A DNA stretch of 34,763 nt from JBEGTT01 sp041179245 (GCA_041179245.1 JBEGTT010000011.1:1-34763), one strand, 5' to 3'. Positions 7,801 to 15,210 are shown, counted from the stretch's first letter. Numbers and translations are program-made. Notes: generated by a model from the letters alone, not told the origin.

Positions 7801-9481
7801 TTGTAGAAGCAAGGTCAGAACCTGCTGCAGTAACAGTCATCGCAATGTTCGCGCTGTTCGTTACTGTATCGCCTGTATCAACAACAACGGTTGTTGCGTT
7901 AGTGTAGCCAGTTGAGAAAGTTACTGACTGGGCTGCATTGTCAGCAGTTGCGATATCAATTGTCGTGAAGGACAGGTTTGATGTCAGCGTTGCGTTTGAA
8001 CCTGAACCAGACAACTGGAGGTTTTCAACGTTAGTTACGTTTGTCAGGCCTGTTGATGTCAATGATGTAACGATCAACGTATCCGTACCTGAACCACCAT
8101 TAATCGTATCGGCTGATGTCAGTTGAGCACCCATGTTGATCGTGTCGTTACCGTCACCACCCAGAATACTGTCAGCACCACCAGTTGCACCATTGATGGA
8201 GTCGTTCCCGCCATTACCATTTAGGATATCGTTACCTGCTCCACCGGTCAGTGTGTCACGACCAGCACCACCAGTTGCTGTCAGAACTACTGTTGCAGTT
8301 GCGATGGAGCTACCATCAACTGTCAGTGTTTCGTCATCAGCACCCATAACACTATTCGTTACAGTACCTGCATCGAGAGCTGAGCCATCGATAGTAATGC
8401 TTGTAGCGTAGTTACCCAGATTCAGAGCAACGTCCTTACCCTTCGCACTTGTACCAGTTGCAGCGTCACCGCCGTCAACGATCGTAATCGCATTTACTGA
8501 AGTGATGTTATCGAAGTTAGTGGATAAAGAAGCTGTGCTATCGGCTGTCAGGTTGATTGTGTCAGTGCCTGTACCGCCAGTGATGGTTGTTCCAGTTACC
8601 AGATCCGCACCTGACATGTTTACTGTCAGTGTAACGTTTGCTGAAGAGTTATCAACCTTGTCACCACTTTCCAGCGTTACTGTTGTTGCACTGGTGTAGC
8701 CACTGTTCAGTGTCAATACGTTGTTTGAAGTTGATGTAAAGTCAAAGCTTGTTGGAACAACGTTTGCTGCCAGTGTCACGTCGTGAGCACCAGTAACTTT
8801 CAGAACTTCAACGTTAGTAACGTATTGCAGCGCTGTTGCAGAAGCAACACTTGAAGCGATAGACAATGTATCTGTGCCTGAACCACCATTAACTGTATCA
8901 GCAGATGTGAATGTATCACCACTGAATGTAATTGTGTCGTTAGCTGTACCGCCAGTAATAGACATGTATTGAGCAGCAGAACCTGTCGTAACGAGCAGCT
9001 TGCCAGTCAATGCAGATGCATTAATTACTGTTACAGCGTCATCAGCGTCAGTTGCACCTTCGGTCAATGTCAGCTGTTGGTCGCCAGTTACGTTAATTGT
9101 GGCGATCGTTGCAGTAACAGCATCTTCAATCGCAATTGCGTTGGTAGCTGTTGTTGAAGCGATATTCAGAGTTTCAACACCACCTGTTGTTGCACCCTTA
9201 ACGAAGAATGAGCCAGCAGTTTGACCTGACAGAGTTAGTGTCTGAGAGTCAGCCGCACCAGCAACTGCTGTGTCAGTGTATGTAATACCCAAGTCACCAG
9301 CACCGTTACCCATTTCGGCTGTAGCGATAGCGCGAACTTGCGTGAAGAATGTGTCGCCCGTGCTTGCACTAGCAGCAAGAGAAATCTTGCTGATGCCTGT
9401 CGCTTGCGCAAGATTGATTGTATTGTCATGAGCATCTGTTACTTGGTAGTTAGTAACAGAAATATTTTCGATGTTTGACAA
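4835..9481 (-). CDS. Very long RTX/S-layer-like calcium-binding surface protein, N-terminus missing
   Basis: Codes for 1548 residues from a TTG (9481) that has no ribosome binding site. The composition is that of secreted S-layer or adhesin proteins: rich in Thr, Ala, Gly, Asp and Ser, with no Cys except one at the very end (TACFV). Many RTX-type nonapeptides occur (GGAGNDTLTGG, GGAGNDSIVG, GGAGADTIDGG), which bind calcium as a beta-roll, and two EF-hand-like loops, DLDGNGLLQSSDV near residue 1050 and DVDGDGAFTVADV near residue 1520. The C-terminus after the last RTX block resembles a type I secretion signal; no type I exporter genes are in the window. A module of about 260 residues is tandemly repeated (around 7150-8720). 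The family normally starts with a separate 200-300 residue anchoring domain that is absent here, and no promoter or start is visible upstream. It may be a silent cassette, a pseudogene or a broken copy. Confidence 0.72.
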   Translation of the reverse strand: MSNIENISVTNYQVTDAHDNTINLAQATGISKISLAASASTGDTFFTQVRAIATAEMGNGAGDLGITYTDTAVAGAADSQTLTLSGQTAGSFFVKGATTGGVETLNIASTTATNAIAIEDAVTATIATINVTGDQQLTLTEGATDADDAVTVINASALTGKLLVTTGSAAQYMSITGGTANDTITFSGDTFTSADTVNGGSGTDTLSIASSVASATALQYVTNVEVLKVTGAHDVTLAANVVPTSFDFTSTSNNVLTLNSGYTSATTVTLESGDKVDNSSANVTLTVNMSGADLVTGTTITGGTGTDTINLTADSTASLSTNFDNITSVNAITIVDGGDAATGTSAKGKDVALNLGNYATSITIDGSALDAGTVTNSVMGADDETLTVDGSSIATATVVLTATGGAGRDTLTGGAGNDILNGNGGNDSINGATGGADSILGGDGNDTINMGAQLTSADTINGGSGTDTLIVTSLTSTGLTNVTNVENLQLSGSGSNATLTSNLSFTTIDIATADNAAQSVTFSTGYTNATTVVVDTGDTVTNSANIAMTVTAAGSDLASTTITGGTGTDSINLTADSATVTFASLITKVDSITIVDGGDDAAAGTHPAGQDITLTLGDYATSLTVDGSALDAGTVNASNVMQADYENLSVDGSSVSTATVVLNLTGGAGADTLKGGAGNDIINGGAGNDSIVGSAGGADSILAGSGTDTIVMVAALTYADTVDGGAGNDTISADAGVTDVAFMHVSNVETLTLNDAAATTTLSSYFNTSGIATVNLAAAGTARTVDATGTTNGITYVIAQAANESVDAGQGNDTFKVSGTTYLTAADELHGGSGTDTLLLDNSGGAVTGTVDLFKVTSVEQFTVLNANGGDTAGAENADAVSLTINATDNSTDNTDVTFTVSGSVITDANDSFTVDASGSTDTDYFFSITGGAGNDTLTGGAKADTIAGGSGNDSLVGGLGADSLTGGTGNDVFRIATATAASTNAAYDTISDFATGSDTVRITVATGVGATWDLTNKGSSASNSDAMSLLSSVKGQYYFNTATNQVVLDLDGNGLLQSSDVAVKLASVTSLAGADVAFDVTATTGGNAVVTLGSGADTVDITGTGNMTVTMGAGNDTVSADTSTLDASDSIYGGSGTDTLNIATAGTATLTTDANLTGIENITFTSNSIVLDLTGQTEAFNVTTANGTNSITVNATVADTLTGGTGADTFIIGTVNAHAFLAQATIAGGSGSSDQITLGLATTTLVDADFAHVTGVELLQLKGVSTIVLGSNAQTDGLTTVLQENAAAANTTITSTSTVFDTVTGANSGTINVTFGDIADNTGSVSAGTGNVTVAGGSSGDTITVTGLATAAQTFTGSAAKFNVTATTNAQTITTGAYADTIDGGAGADTIDGGASSDTITGGAGNDSLTGGTGSDTFVYTTASDSNGVTAAAIDTITDLVLNGASGDLLDFTMTGTLTVATSASGAANFAAADTTAELTGLFNSTNGTAGTKFTGGANATALLVTNTDSSKMLVVDVDGDGAFTVADVAILITGVTATSFTTACFV
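7145..8725 (-). repeat. Tandem repeat of a ~260-residue S-layer module
   Basis: Two successive modules share AITIVDGGD/SITIVDGGD, then NYATS or DYATS, DGSALDAGTV, VDGSS, ATVVL, an RTX block and a TITGGTGTD segment. Matching DNA anchors (gtcaccgcc at 8465 and 7685) are about 780 bases apart. Boundaries are approximate. The two copies have diverged at the DNA level, so the duplication is not recent. Confidence 0.65.
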
Positions 9482-9709
9482 TGTCAGAGCAGAAGTCGTT
9501 ACATCAACAGTATTTGTACCTGAGATGCTGATACTCAGAGTATCTGTACCTGAACCACCGTTAAGTACATCGCCTGCATTTAGTGTTGTGCCGTTAGCTG
9601 TCAGGCCGTCTGTACCGATAGTAGCAACGTATGTATCGTTTGTTGCGCCGCCAGTCAGCGTTGTGTCAGCACCAGTAGTGAGCGACCAAGTAGGTAGTAA
9701 AGGTATTGT
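9482..9709 (-). other. In-frame upstream part of the S-layer-like gene without a start
   Basis: The reading frame stays open for 76 codons above the TTG at 9481 and is clearly coding: it reads TWSLTTGADTTLTGG, then GDVLNGGSGTDTLSIS, the usual junction of RTX/S-layer proteins. It is closed by a TAA at 9710-9712 only eight codons before TWSLTTGAD, and contains no ATG, GTG or TTG. The homology therefore stops abruptly near 9700, which suggests a recombination or deletion breakpoint rather than a mis-called start. Confidence 0.7.
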
Positions 9710-9712
9710 TTA

Positions 9713-9910
9713 GTATTTTCAAGCACATATGGATTTTCATCGTGTCTTTTTTGGCAGCAACCTACCTCATTCCTACTTTGGTCAGCTTGAAAAAACAGTG
9801 GAAAATTCTCCTTTTACCCCGCCAATTAACATTAACATGCTGTTTATAAAATGTTTTCTTGAGATCGTCCTATCTCTGACTTCACCTACCAAATGCCACT
9901 TGCCCAGAAA
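9713..9910. other. Non-coding stretch upstream of the S-layer-like gene
   Basis: About 200 bases with no supported gene. On the minus strand there is an AAAGGAG motif near 9810 with no start codon at a useful distance, and a 24-codon frame from 9740 (MKIHMCLK) that runs out of frame into the surface gene. I see no convincing promoter. It is the expected place for the missing 5' end. Confidence 0.5.
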
Positions 9911-9936
9911 CAACAATCCCGACCAGTAGCCGGGAT
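9911..9936 (-). terminator. Probable terminator of the toxin-antitoxin operon
   Basis: Minus-strand ATCCCG, 9-base loop, CGGGAT, followed by the T-rich TGTTGTTTC, about 30 bases after the toxin stop codon. A short stem with an imperfect T-tract, so moderate confidence. Confidence 0.45.
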
Positions 9937-9967
9937 CAATAGATTCACAATGTCACGCCCAATCAAA

Positions 9968-10264
9968 TTACTTGGGAACAAGCCGATCAATAGCCTTGCG
10001 ATACGCTTCCAAATCTTCTCGCTTACCAACTGACAGCACTAGCAGCACGAGTAAATCATCTTCCACTGAATACACTAAGCGATAGCCAAGTCTTTTTAGC
10101 TTGATCTTGTAACAATGGTGCAGTTCAGCATGGAGTTCAGAACCCGGTAGGTGAGGTTGTTCTAGTCTCTTTTTAAGTGCCGTTCTCAACAGCGCCTTAA
10201 CGCTACCGTCAAATGCGTTCCACTCGTCAAGGGCCTCAGGTAAAAATTGAAGTCGATACGACAC
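9968..10264 (-). CDS. RelE/StbE-family toxin (mRNA interferase)
   Basis: A 98-residue protein of the RelE/ParE superfamily. Seen in the sequence: the N-terminal FLPEALDEWNAFDGSVKALL helix segment, the central strand block ELHHCYKIKLKRLGYRLVYSVED, and the C-terminal VLLVLSVGKREDLEAYRKA, all typical of RelE toxins that cleave mRNA on the ribosome. It starts three bases after the antitoxin stop codon, so the two are one operon and probably translated together. The best match by eye is the StbE subgroup, given the StbD-like partner. No truncation is visible, so it should be functional. Confidence 0.9.
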   Translation of the reverse strand: MSYRLQFLPEALDEWNAFDGSVKALLRTALKKRLEQPHLPGSELHAELHHCYKIKLKRLGYRLVYSVEDDLLVLLVLSVGKREDLEAYRKAIDRLVPK

Positions 10265-10267
10265 GGT

Positions 10268-10519
10268 TTATATCTGATCAATGTCAACGTCAATTGCAGT
10301 ATGCCTACGAGTCAGCCGCTCCCTTGCAATCTCAACCAAGTCCCGATCAGCCAGTTCCTCAACGAGTGACTCAAATAGCGTAGGTGTCACCATGTAAAAC
10401 GCAGGGCGATTGTGGCTAAGCACAGCGACGGGTTTCTCACCTGCTGACCTCAGAACAGCGGCGGGGTTTTTCTTGAACTCGGACATGCTAATAGAGTAAT
10501 CGGCGAGAATGGTATCCAC
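10268..10519 (-). CDS. StbD/Phd-like antitoxin
   Basis: An 83-residue antitoxin of the Phd/YefM fold. Its N-terminal half is the DNA-binding and dimer part (SISMSEFKKNPAAVLRSAGEKPVAVLSHNRPAFYMVTPTLFE shows the Phd pattern), and the acidic C-terminus (HTAIDVDIDQI) is the part expected to wrap the toxin. A GGAGG ribosome binding site stands about eight bases before the ATG. The gene precedes the toxin gene by three bases. The palindrome at 10537-10554 lies just upstream, matching the usual autoregulation by the antitoxin-toxin complex. Position next to an integrase suits an island-stabilising module. Confidence 0.9.
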   Translation of the reverse strand: MDTILADYSISMSEFKKNPAAVLRSAGEKPVAVLSHNRPAFYMVTPTLFESLVEELADRDLVEIARERLTRRHTAIDVDIDQI

Positions 10520-10536
10520 AACGTCCTCCAGGGTAA

Positions 10537-10554
10537 GCTACAAATTTGTAGCTA
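10537..10554. promoter_or_regulatory. 18-bp palindrome, likely toxin-antitoxin operator
   Basis: AGCTACAAATTTGTAGCT is a perfect palindrome 18 bases upstream of the antitoxin start. A TATAAA-like -10 element lies next to it on the minus strand (plus 10556-10561), so a bound complex would block the promoter. No transcription unit end explains it, and the operator role is inferred from position. Confidence 0.7.
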
Positions 10555-10610
10555 ATTTTATATCCAATTTTCTCGGCCTACAACGAGAGCTTCATCGCTC
10601 ATTTTCTTAG

Positions 10611-10907
10611 CTAGTCCTTCGCTTCCTTCCGTTTCGCCATTTGCCGTTCTGATTCTTGAACGGCTTCAGAAATCACGGCAAGGGTGTAACCCCCTTCAGG
10701 TTGGTCATCCAGTATTCGCACCCCCGCACTAGAAAGCGCTTCTTGTAGCTTGGATACGGTTGATAGCCGAGGGCAGGCGAGTCCGGCTTCCAGACGGGCA
10801 ATGGCGATCAATGAGACCCCGGATTTTTTCGCAAGTTCAGGCTGTGACCACCCAAGAGCAGATCGGGCTGCGCGTATTTCAGAAATGATACGTGTCTCTT
10901 GCGACAT
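10611..10907 (-). CDS. XRE-family helix-turn-helix regulator
   Basis: A 98-residue regulator. Residues about 6-65 are a lambda-Cro/XRE helix-turn-helix: ISEIRAARSALGWSQPELAKKSGVSLIAIARLEAG then LSTVSKLQEALSSAGVRILDD, followed by a basic tail. It is divergent from the integrase gene, with about 75 bases between the two starts, and a small dyad sits in that gap, so it may control both genes. It could instead be a HipB/HigA-like antitoxin, but no toxin partner is next to it other than the complete StbDE pair downstream. Confidence 0.85.
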   Translation of the reverse strand: MSQETRIISEIRAARSALGWSQPELAKKSGVSLIAIARLEAGLACPRLSTVSKLQEALSSAGVRILDDQPEGGYTLAVISEAVQESERQMAKRKEAKD

Positions 10908-10924
10908 TTTTAATTCCTGTTGTA

Positions 10925-10940
10925 ATATCTAAAAAGATAT
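10925..10940. promoter_or_regulatory. Dyad between XRE regulator and integrase genes
   Basis: ATATCT, AAAA, AGATAT lies 18 bases before the regulator start and 44 bases before the integrase start. It is a candidate operator for the XRE protein. The match is short and AT-rich, so it may be chance. Confidence 0.4.
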
Positions 10941-10983
10941 ATTTGATGTCTCTTTGTGTGTTTGTAATGTCTTTAGGGGAATT

Positions 10984-12240
10984 ATGCCGTCACTACGCCT
11001 ATCTGTAAAAACCATAAAGTCCTTGTTATGCCCACTGGGCACCAACAAGATGGATTTTCATGACCAGGGATGTAAGGGTTTGATGCTGGAAATCAGGGCG
11101 TCAGGTGGGAAGACCTGGTATCTGCGTTATCGCGATATACATGGCAAACAGCGCCAATATCGCATCGCTGATACTCAAGACCTATCCCTTGAACAGGCCC
11201 GCAAGCGTGCGGATGAATTACGGGGCCAGATCGCTATGGGACAAGATCCTTGCGCAGCCAAAGCACTGCGGAGGCAAGTACCCACTTTCGCCGAGTTTGT
11301 TGAAGAACGCTACATGCCGTTCATCAAAGGATACAAACGAAGCTGGATAACGGATGAATCACTTCTCCGAAATCATCTACTCCCTTTGCTGGGTAAGCGA
11401 CATTTGGATGAGATCACCAAACAGGACATCGTAGCTTTGCACCATGGGCGCCGAGCTAGTGGGGCTGCCCCTGGCTCAGCAAATCGACTCCTCATTCTGA
11501 TGCGCTACATCTTCAATCTTGCGCTGAGATGGGAAATCGCTGGCGTGGATAAAAATCCAACGGCAGGCGTTTCGCTCTTCGAGGAAAATAATAATAAGGA
11601 ACGCTTCCTGACCAAAGAAGAAGCCCAGCGTTTGTATGAACACGTCAAAGCCAGTGAAAACACCACGCTCAAATTCATTGTGCCGGCGCTGATTATGACG
11701 GGCGCTAGAAAGCGGGAATTGCTTGATGCGCGCTGGACTGACTTCGATTTAGAAAAGCGTTTGTGGCGAATTCCAATCTCTAAATCAGGCAAGGCTCGGC
11801 ACGTTCCAATTTCAGAAGGGGTGCTAAAGCTTCTTGCAGAGCTTAGGTTTGAACATCAGAGCTTGGGTAGTTTCCTTCATCACTGTGAGTGGGTATTTCC
11901 CAATCCAGTTACCGGCAAACCTTACGTCTCTATATTCTGCTCATGGAACACGGCCCGGATTAAAGCCGGGTTGCCTGAAGTCAGAATTCACGACCTGCGG
12001 CATAGTTTCGCCAGTTTCCTGATTAATAATGGGCGCAGTTTGTATGAGGTACAGAAGATTCTCGGCCACACGCAGGTGAGAACGACTCAACGGTACGCCC
12101 ATCTATCGCAGGAAACACTACTTGAGGCAGCTAATGCCGCCGTAAATGCGCTGGGTGAGGCGTTTGCCATTACTCCGCAACTCCAAATCCCACAACCGGA
12201 CTCACCCTTACTCGTGCAACAAAACAGCGGGTTCCGATAA
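10984..12240 (+). CDS. Tyrosine integrase (phage/island type)
   Basis: A 418-residue tyrosine recombinase. Residues about 8-95 form the arm-type binding domain of DUF4102 integrases (CKGLMLEIRASGGKTWYLRYR), about 100-195 the SAM-like core-binding domain, and about 205-385 the catalytic domain. Catalytic residues are visible: R242 in TGARKREL, a lysine near 267-270, H336 and R339 in HDLRHSF, H362 in LGHTQ and the nucleophile Y371 in TTQRYAHL. The start MPSLRLS is chosen because AGGGG lies six bases ahead; a longer frame from 10954 lacks this. It is divergent from the XRE regulator and convergent with the HDOD gene, overlapping its last 33 bases. It probably integrated the accessory region. Confidence 0.93.
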   Translation: MPSLRLSVKTIKSLLCPLGTNKMDFHDQGCKGLMLEIRASGGKTWYLRYRDIHGKQRQYRIADTQDLSLEQARKRADELRGQIAMGQDPCAAKALRRQVPTFAEFVEERYMPFIKGYKRSWITDESLLRNHLLPLLGKRHLDEITKQDIVALHHGRRASGAAPGSANRLLILMRYIFNLALRWEIAGVDKNPTAGVSLFEENNNKERFLTKEEAQRLYEHVKASENTTLKFIVPALIMTGARKRELLDARWTDFDLEKRLWRIPISKSGKARHVPISEGVLKLLAELRFEHQSLGSFLHHCEWVFPNPVTGKPYVSIFCSWNTARIKAGLPEVRIHDLRHSFASFLINNGRSLYEVQKILGHTQVRTTQRYAHLSQETLLEAANAAVNALGEAFAITPQLQIPQPDSPLLVQQNSGFR

Positions 12241-13146
12241 ATCGTGAAGCTCTTGGAGTTCTTCGTCACTGATGTTCAAAATTTCGCGACTGGCGGCGCC
12301 TAGTTTGGTCCACTCGTGCGTTGTATTTTTACCGGTGCGTACCTGAATCAGGTATTCGGCAACTTGAGCGATGGCGATAAACCGACGGGAAACCTCTGGG
12401 ACTCGGTTGGCTTTTGAGGAGTCATTCATCACCGTAGTATCGTGGTGAAAATGAATCGCTTGAATCAGTTCATCCGGAAATAACCATTCCTTGGCCATGG
12501 CTGCCCCAACGATCGCGTGGTTCATGCCGATCATCTCGTCTTCGATATCGGTGAATAGAAGGGTTTCTTCCTCGTTGGCTTTTTTCAACACCTCCGGGTA
12601 ATCCGGAAAGGGGGTCATTAATACGGGGACGCCACAATCGCGAAATAGGCCAAAAGTGTAGGCTTCCTCAGATCGTACTCCGCACATGCCACCTAAGGTT
12701 TGGGCGATCCAACCGGACACCCGTGCGGTACAGGCAGAGGAGTCCCAGAAGCGTTCCATCTGGGGCAAATGGGCAAAGGATTTTTTCAGGGACAGGCCGG
12801 CGACGGTATGTGCGACGGCCTTAATGCCCAGCACCATCAGTGCCTCGTGGACTGAACGGACTTGTCGATTAAAGCCGTACAGCGGGGAATTTACGATTTT
12901 CAGCAAACTCGCGGATAGGCCGACGTCGGCACTAATGAACTCACCTAATGCCCGAAAATTTGGCTCGTCGCGTCGCATTTCACGATCAATTTTGTCGAGA
13001 ATCGAGGGGCGAGGGGGGATGCCAATACCTCGAATCTCGATGCCTAGATTCGTTTGAATGTGTGCGGCGCTGCTATCTTCAGGAGATGTATAAGTGGTTT
13101 GATTCAAGTCAGGGCTTTCATGGGGTGCTAGCGGATCGGTAATCAT
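12208..13146 (-). CDS. HDOD-domain signalling protein
   Basis: A 312-residue protein whose central part (about 55-255) is an HDOD domain: IPPRPSILDKIDREMRRDEPNFRALGEFISADVGLSASLLKIVNSPLYG, then VHEALMVLGIKAV, FWDSSACTARVSGWIA, and YTFGLFRDCGVPVL in place of a complete HD metal site. Such proteins act in bacterial signalling and stress responses; the partner cannot be told here. The start MITDPLAP is chosen over an upstream TTG; it overlaps the end of the TatD-family gene by 29 bases. The C-terminal codons overlap the integrase gene on the other strand, so its original 3' end may have been changed by integration. Confidence 0.88.
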   Translation of the reverse strand: MITDPLAPHESPDLNQTTYTSPEDSSAAHIQTNLGIEIRGIGIPPRPSILDKIDREMRRDEPNFRALGEFISADVGLSASLLKIVNSPLYGFNRQVRSVHEALMVLGIKAVAHTVAGLSLKKSFAHLPQMERFWDSSACTARVSGWIAQTLGGMCGVRSEEAYTFGLFRDCGVPVLMTPFPDYPEVLKKANEEETLLFTDIEDEMIGMNHAIVGAAMAKEWLFPDELIQAIHFHHDTTVMNDSSKANRVPEVSRRFIAIAQVAEYLIQVRTGKNTTHEWTKLGAASREILNISDEELQELHDLSEPAVLLHE

Positions 13147-13930
13147 ACCCTTGCCAGTAAGGGCCAAATACGGTGCTTACATTTTCGCTGCACTTTGCCA
13201 AAATTTCGCCAACGGGTTGGCTGCGTAAATCGGCCAACGTGCGGGCAATCGCCGGTAATTCTGAGGGTTCATTGCGGCCCTCGTTGTGACCCTGCTTCCC
13301 CAACCAACTGGGCGGGACGTCTGGAGAGTCTGTTTCGAGCACCATCGCTGACAAAGGAAGTTCGGTGGCGAGATGGCGTATCCGTGTAGAACCGGGGTAG
13401 GTCATTGCGCCGCCAAACCCCAGTTTGAATCCCATCTCAATCAATATCTCAGCCTGTTGGCGGCTGCCATTGAAGGCATGGGCAATGCCTCCCTTGACGG
13501 GAAATCGACGTAATTTGTGGGTCATGGCATCAATGGCTTTGCGGCCATGCAAAATCACCGGTAGGTCAAATTGCCTTGCTAGTTTTAGTTGCTCCGTAAA
13601 GTAGAAGTGTTGCGTGTCCCAATCAGGATTGTCCACAAAACCATCTAGACCGATCTCGCCAATAGCAATAGCCCGGTGTTGGTTCAGCCATTCGGCGAGT
13701 TGGTCAATATGTTCGGGTTTGGCTTGGTCTGTGAATAAGGGGTGTATGCCGTAAGCGGGCGCACACTTTTGATAACGATGGCAGCAATCCAGCACTGGTT
13801 GGCAATTCGCTAAACTCACGGCAGGAACAATGCACGCTGACATTCCCGCTGTTTCTGCTCGGGCGTAGACACTATCCCGGTCAGCATCAAACTCAGCGGC
13901 GTCTAGGTGGCAGTGGGTGTCAACCCACAT
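13118..13930 (-). CDS. TatD-family metal-dependent hydrolase
   Basis: A 270-residue TIM-barrel hydrolase of the TatD DNase family, near the usual 255-270. Metal ligands are visible in order: HCH in WVDTHCHLD, the glutamate of IAIGEIGLDG, histidine in VILHGRKA, histidine in GIAHAFNGS, and aspartate in VLETDSPDVPP. Family members act as 3'-5' exonucleases or deoxyribonucleases. The start MWVDTHCH is chosen as it is the family N-terminus; it overlaps the end of dadA by 11 bases, which suggests co-translation. It is transcribed together with dadA and spoT upstream. Confidence 0.92.
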   Translation of the reverse strand: MWVDTHCHLDAAEFDADRDSVYARAETAGMSACIVPAVSLANCQPVLDCCHRYQKCAPAYGIHPLFTDQAKPEHIDQLAEWLNQHRAIAIGEIGLDGFVDNPDWDTQHFYFTEQLKLARQFDLPVILHGRKAIDAMTHKLRRFPVKGGIAHAFNGSRQQAEILIEMGFKLGFGGAMTYPGSTRIRHLATELPLSAMVLETDSPDVPPSWLGKQGHNEGRNEPSELPAIARTLADLRSQPVGEILAKCSENVSTVFGPYWQGYDYRSASTP

Positions 13931-15191
13931 GACTGAATTGCGTGAAAGGGAAATCAACCGGCGCTGACTGACCGCTAATCAGCGCGGACAAGGCCGACGC
14001 TGAACCGCAGGCCATCGTCCAGCCTAGTGTGCCGTGTCCCGTGTTGAGCCATAAACCGGGAATGCCGGAACCGCCCACAAAAGGGATGTTGGAGGGAGTG
14101 GCTGGCCGTAAACCACACCAGAAGTGAGGTGCGCCAATAGGCAGGGCGGGGAACAGCTCACGAGTGCGAGTCAATAACGCTTGGCAACGCACAGGGTCAA
14201 GTTCCCGGTTGAAACCATTAAATTCAGCAGTGCCGGCAATTCGTAAACGATTACCCAGCCGCGAGAAAACAATCTTCCGGGCATCATCGGTTAGGCTGAC
14301 GGTTGGGGCGACTGCTTGATCTAGGCCATCCGGTAAATCCAGGGTGGCGGAATAACCCTTGGCGGGATAGATGGGTAAGGCGACCCGCAATGGCGTTAAT
14401 AAGTGTGAGGATTCGCTGCCCAGTGCAACGACCACCGCATCGGCAAAATACTGGGTTTGTTTTCCAGCAGACAGGGTGTCAATGCCTGCCACTCGACCTT
14501 TGGTGTAAATCAGGCGCTGAATTTCAACGCCGAATTTGAACTGGACACCGGCTTCGGTGGCGAACCCGGCAAGCTGCTGCGTAAATCGATGTGCGTCTCC
14601 GGATTCGTCAGAGGCGGTGTAGTCGCCACCGACCAATAAATGTTTTGCCGTGGCCAATGCGGGTTCAATGGCAATACATTCATCAACGCTGACGACCATT
14701 CGATCAAGCCCATGTTGGTTCATGGCGGCGGCGGCTGACCGTCCCCTGGCAAATTCAGCTTTGTCGGTGTAAATGTGCAAAATACCTTTTGCCAAACCAT
14801 CGTAGTTCAGGGGCAGTTGTTGGCGTAGGGCTTGTAAACACGAGCGGCTATATAAGGCGAGGTGCACGATTGCCCGAGTGTTTTGTTCGGTACGATGAGG
14901 CCAGCACTGGCGCAAAAAACGCCAAGCCCAGCTAAAAAAATCAGGGTCCCAGCGCCAATGCACGAGTAAAGGCGCATCGGGTTTTCCCAGCCATTTCAGG
15001 ATGTTGGGCAGAACGTGGGGATTGGCCCACGGCTCAGCATGGGAAACCGAAATCTGGCCGCCATTGGCAAAGCTGGTATCCAGTCCAGCCCCGGGTTGAC
15101 GGTCAAGCACCGTCACCTCGTGCCCAGCTTCCCTTAAATACCAAGCCGTCGTGGTCCCTACAACGCCTGCACCAAGAACAAGAATTTTCAT
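13920..15191 (-). CDS. dadA: D-amino acid dehydrogenase small subunit
   Basis: A 423-residue FAD enzyme that oxidises D-amino acids, mainly D-alanine, to keto acids and ammonia, passing electrons to the respiratory chain. The FAD-binding glycine motif is at the N-terminus (VLGAGVVGTTTAWYLREAGHEVTVLD), followed by SFANGGQISVSHAEPWANP, which is characteristic of DadA. The C-terminus has the second conserved block WCGLRPATPSNIPFVGG then GTLGWTMACGSA. Length matches the family. Its start is 20 bases after the spoT stop, and its end overlaps the TatD-family gene. The racemase DadX is not adjacent. Confidence 0.93.
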   Translation of the reverse strand: MKILVLGAGVVGTTTAWYLREAGHEVTVLDRQPGAGLDTSFANGGQISVSHAEPWANPHVLPNILKWLGKPDAPLLVHWRWDPDFFSWAWRFLRQCWPHRTEQNTRAIVHLALYSRSCLQALRQQLPLNYDGLAKGILHIYTDKAEFARGRSAAAAMNQHGLDRMVVSVDECIAIEPALATAKHLLVGGDYTASDESGDAHRFTQQLAGFATEAGVQFKFGVEIQRLIYTKGRVAGIDTLSAGKQTQYFADAVVVALGSESSHLLTPLRVALPIYPAKGYSATLDLPDGLDQAVAPTVSLTDDARKIVFSRLGNRLRIAGTAEFNGFNRELDPVRCQALLTRTRELFPALPIGAPHFWCGLRPATPSNIPFVGGSGIPGLWLNTGHGTLGWTMACGSASALSALISGQSAPVDFPFTQFSHVG

Positions 15192-15210
15192 GATTTAACG
15201 CCTTTCTCGG

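Noticed and set aside
6590..8290. Evenly repeated short DNA motifs that might suggest a CRISPR array
   Set aside because: They are the codons of RTX nonapeptides within one long coding frame; repeats vary and spacers are coding.
4854..9224. Many plus-strand open frames opposite the surface-protein gene
   Set aside because: They are valine/proline-rich mirror frames created by the repeated Thr/Gly/Asp codons of the real minus-strand gene, with no ribosome binding sites or family similarity.
9701..9740. A frameshift just above the surface-protein gene, joining it to the 24-codon frame starting MKIHMCLK
   Set aside because: Removing about 13 bases would give an NTFTLTTGAD junction typical of the family, but the short upstream frame does not resemble any family N-terminus, so a simple frameshift does not restore the gene.
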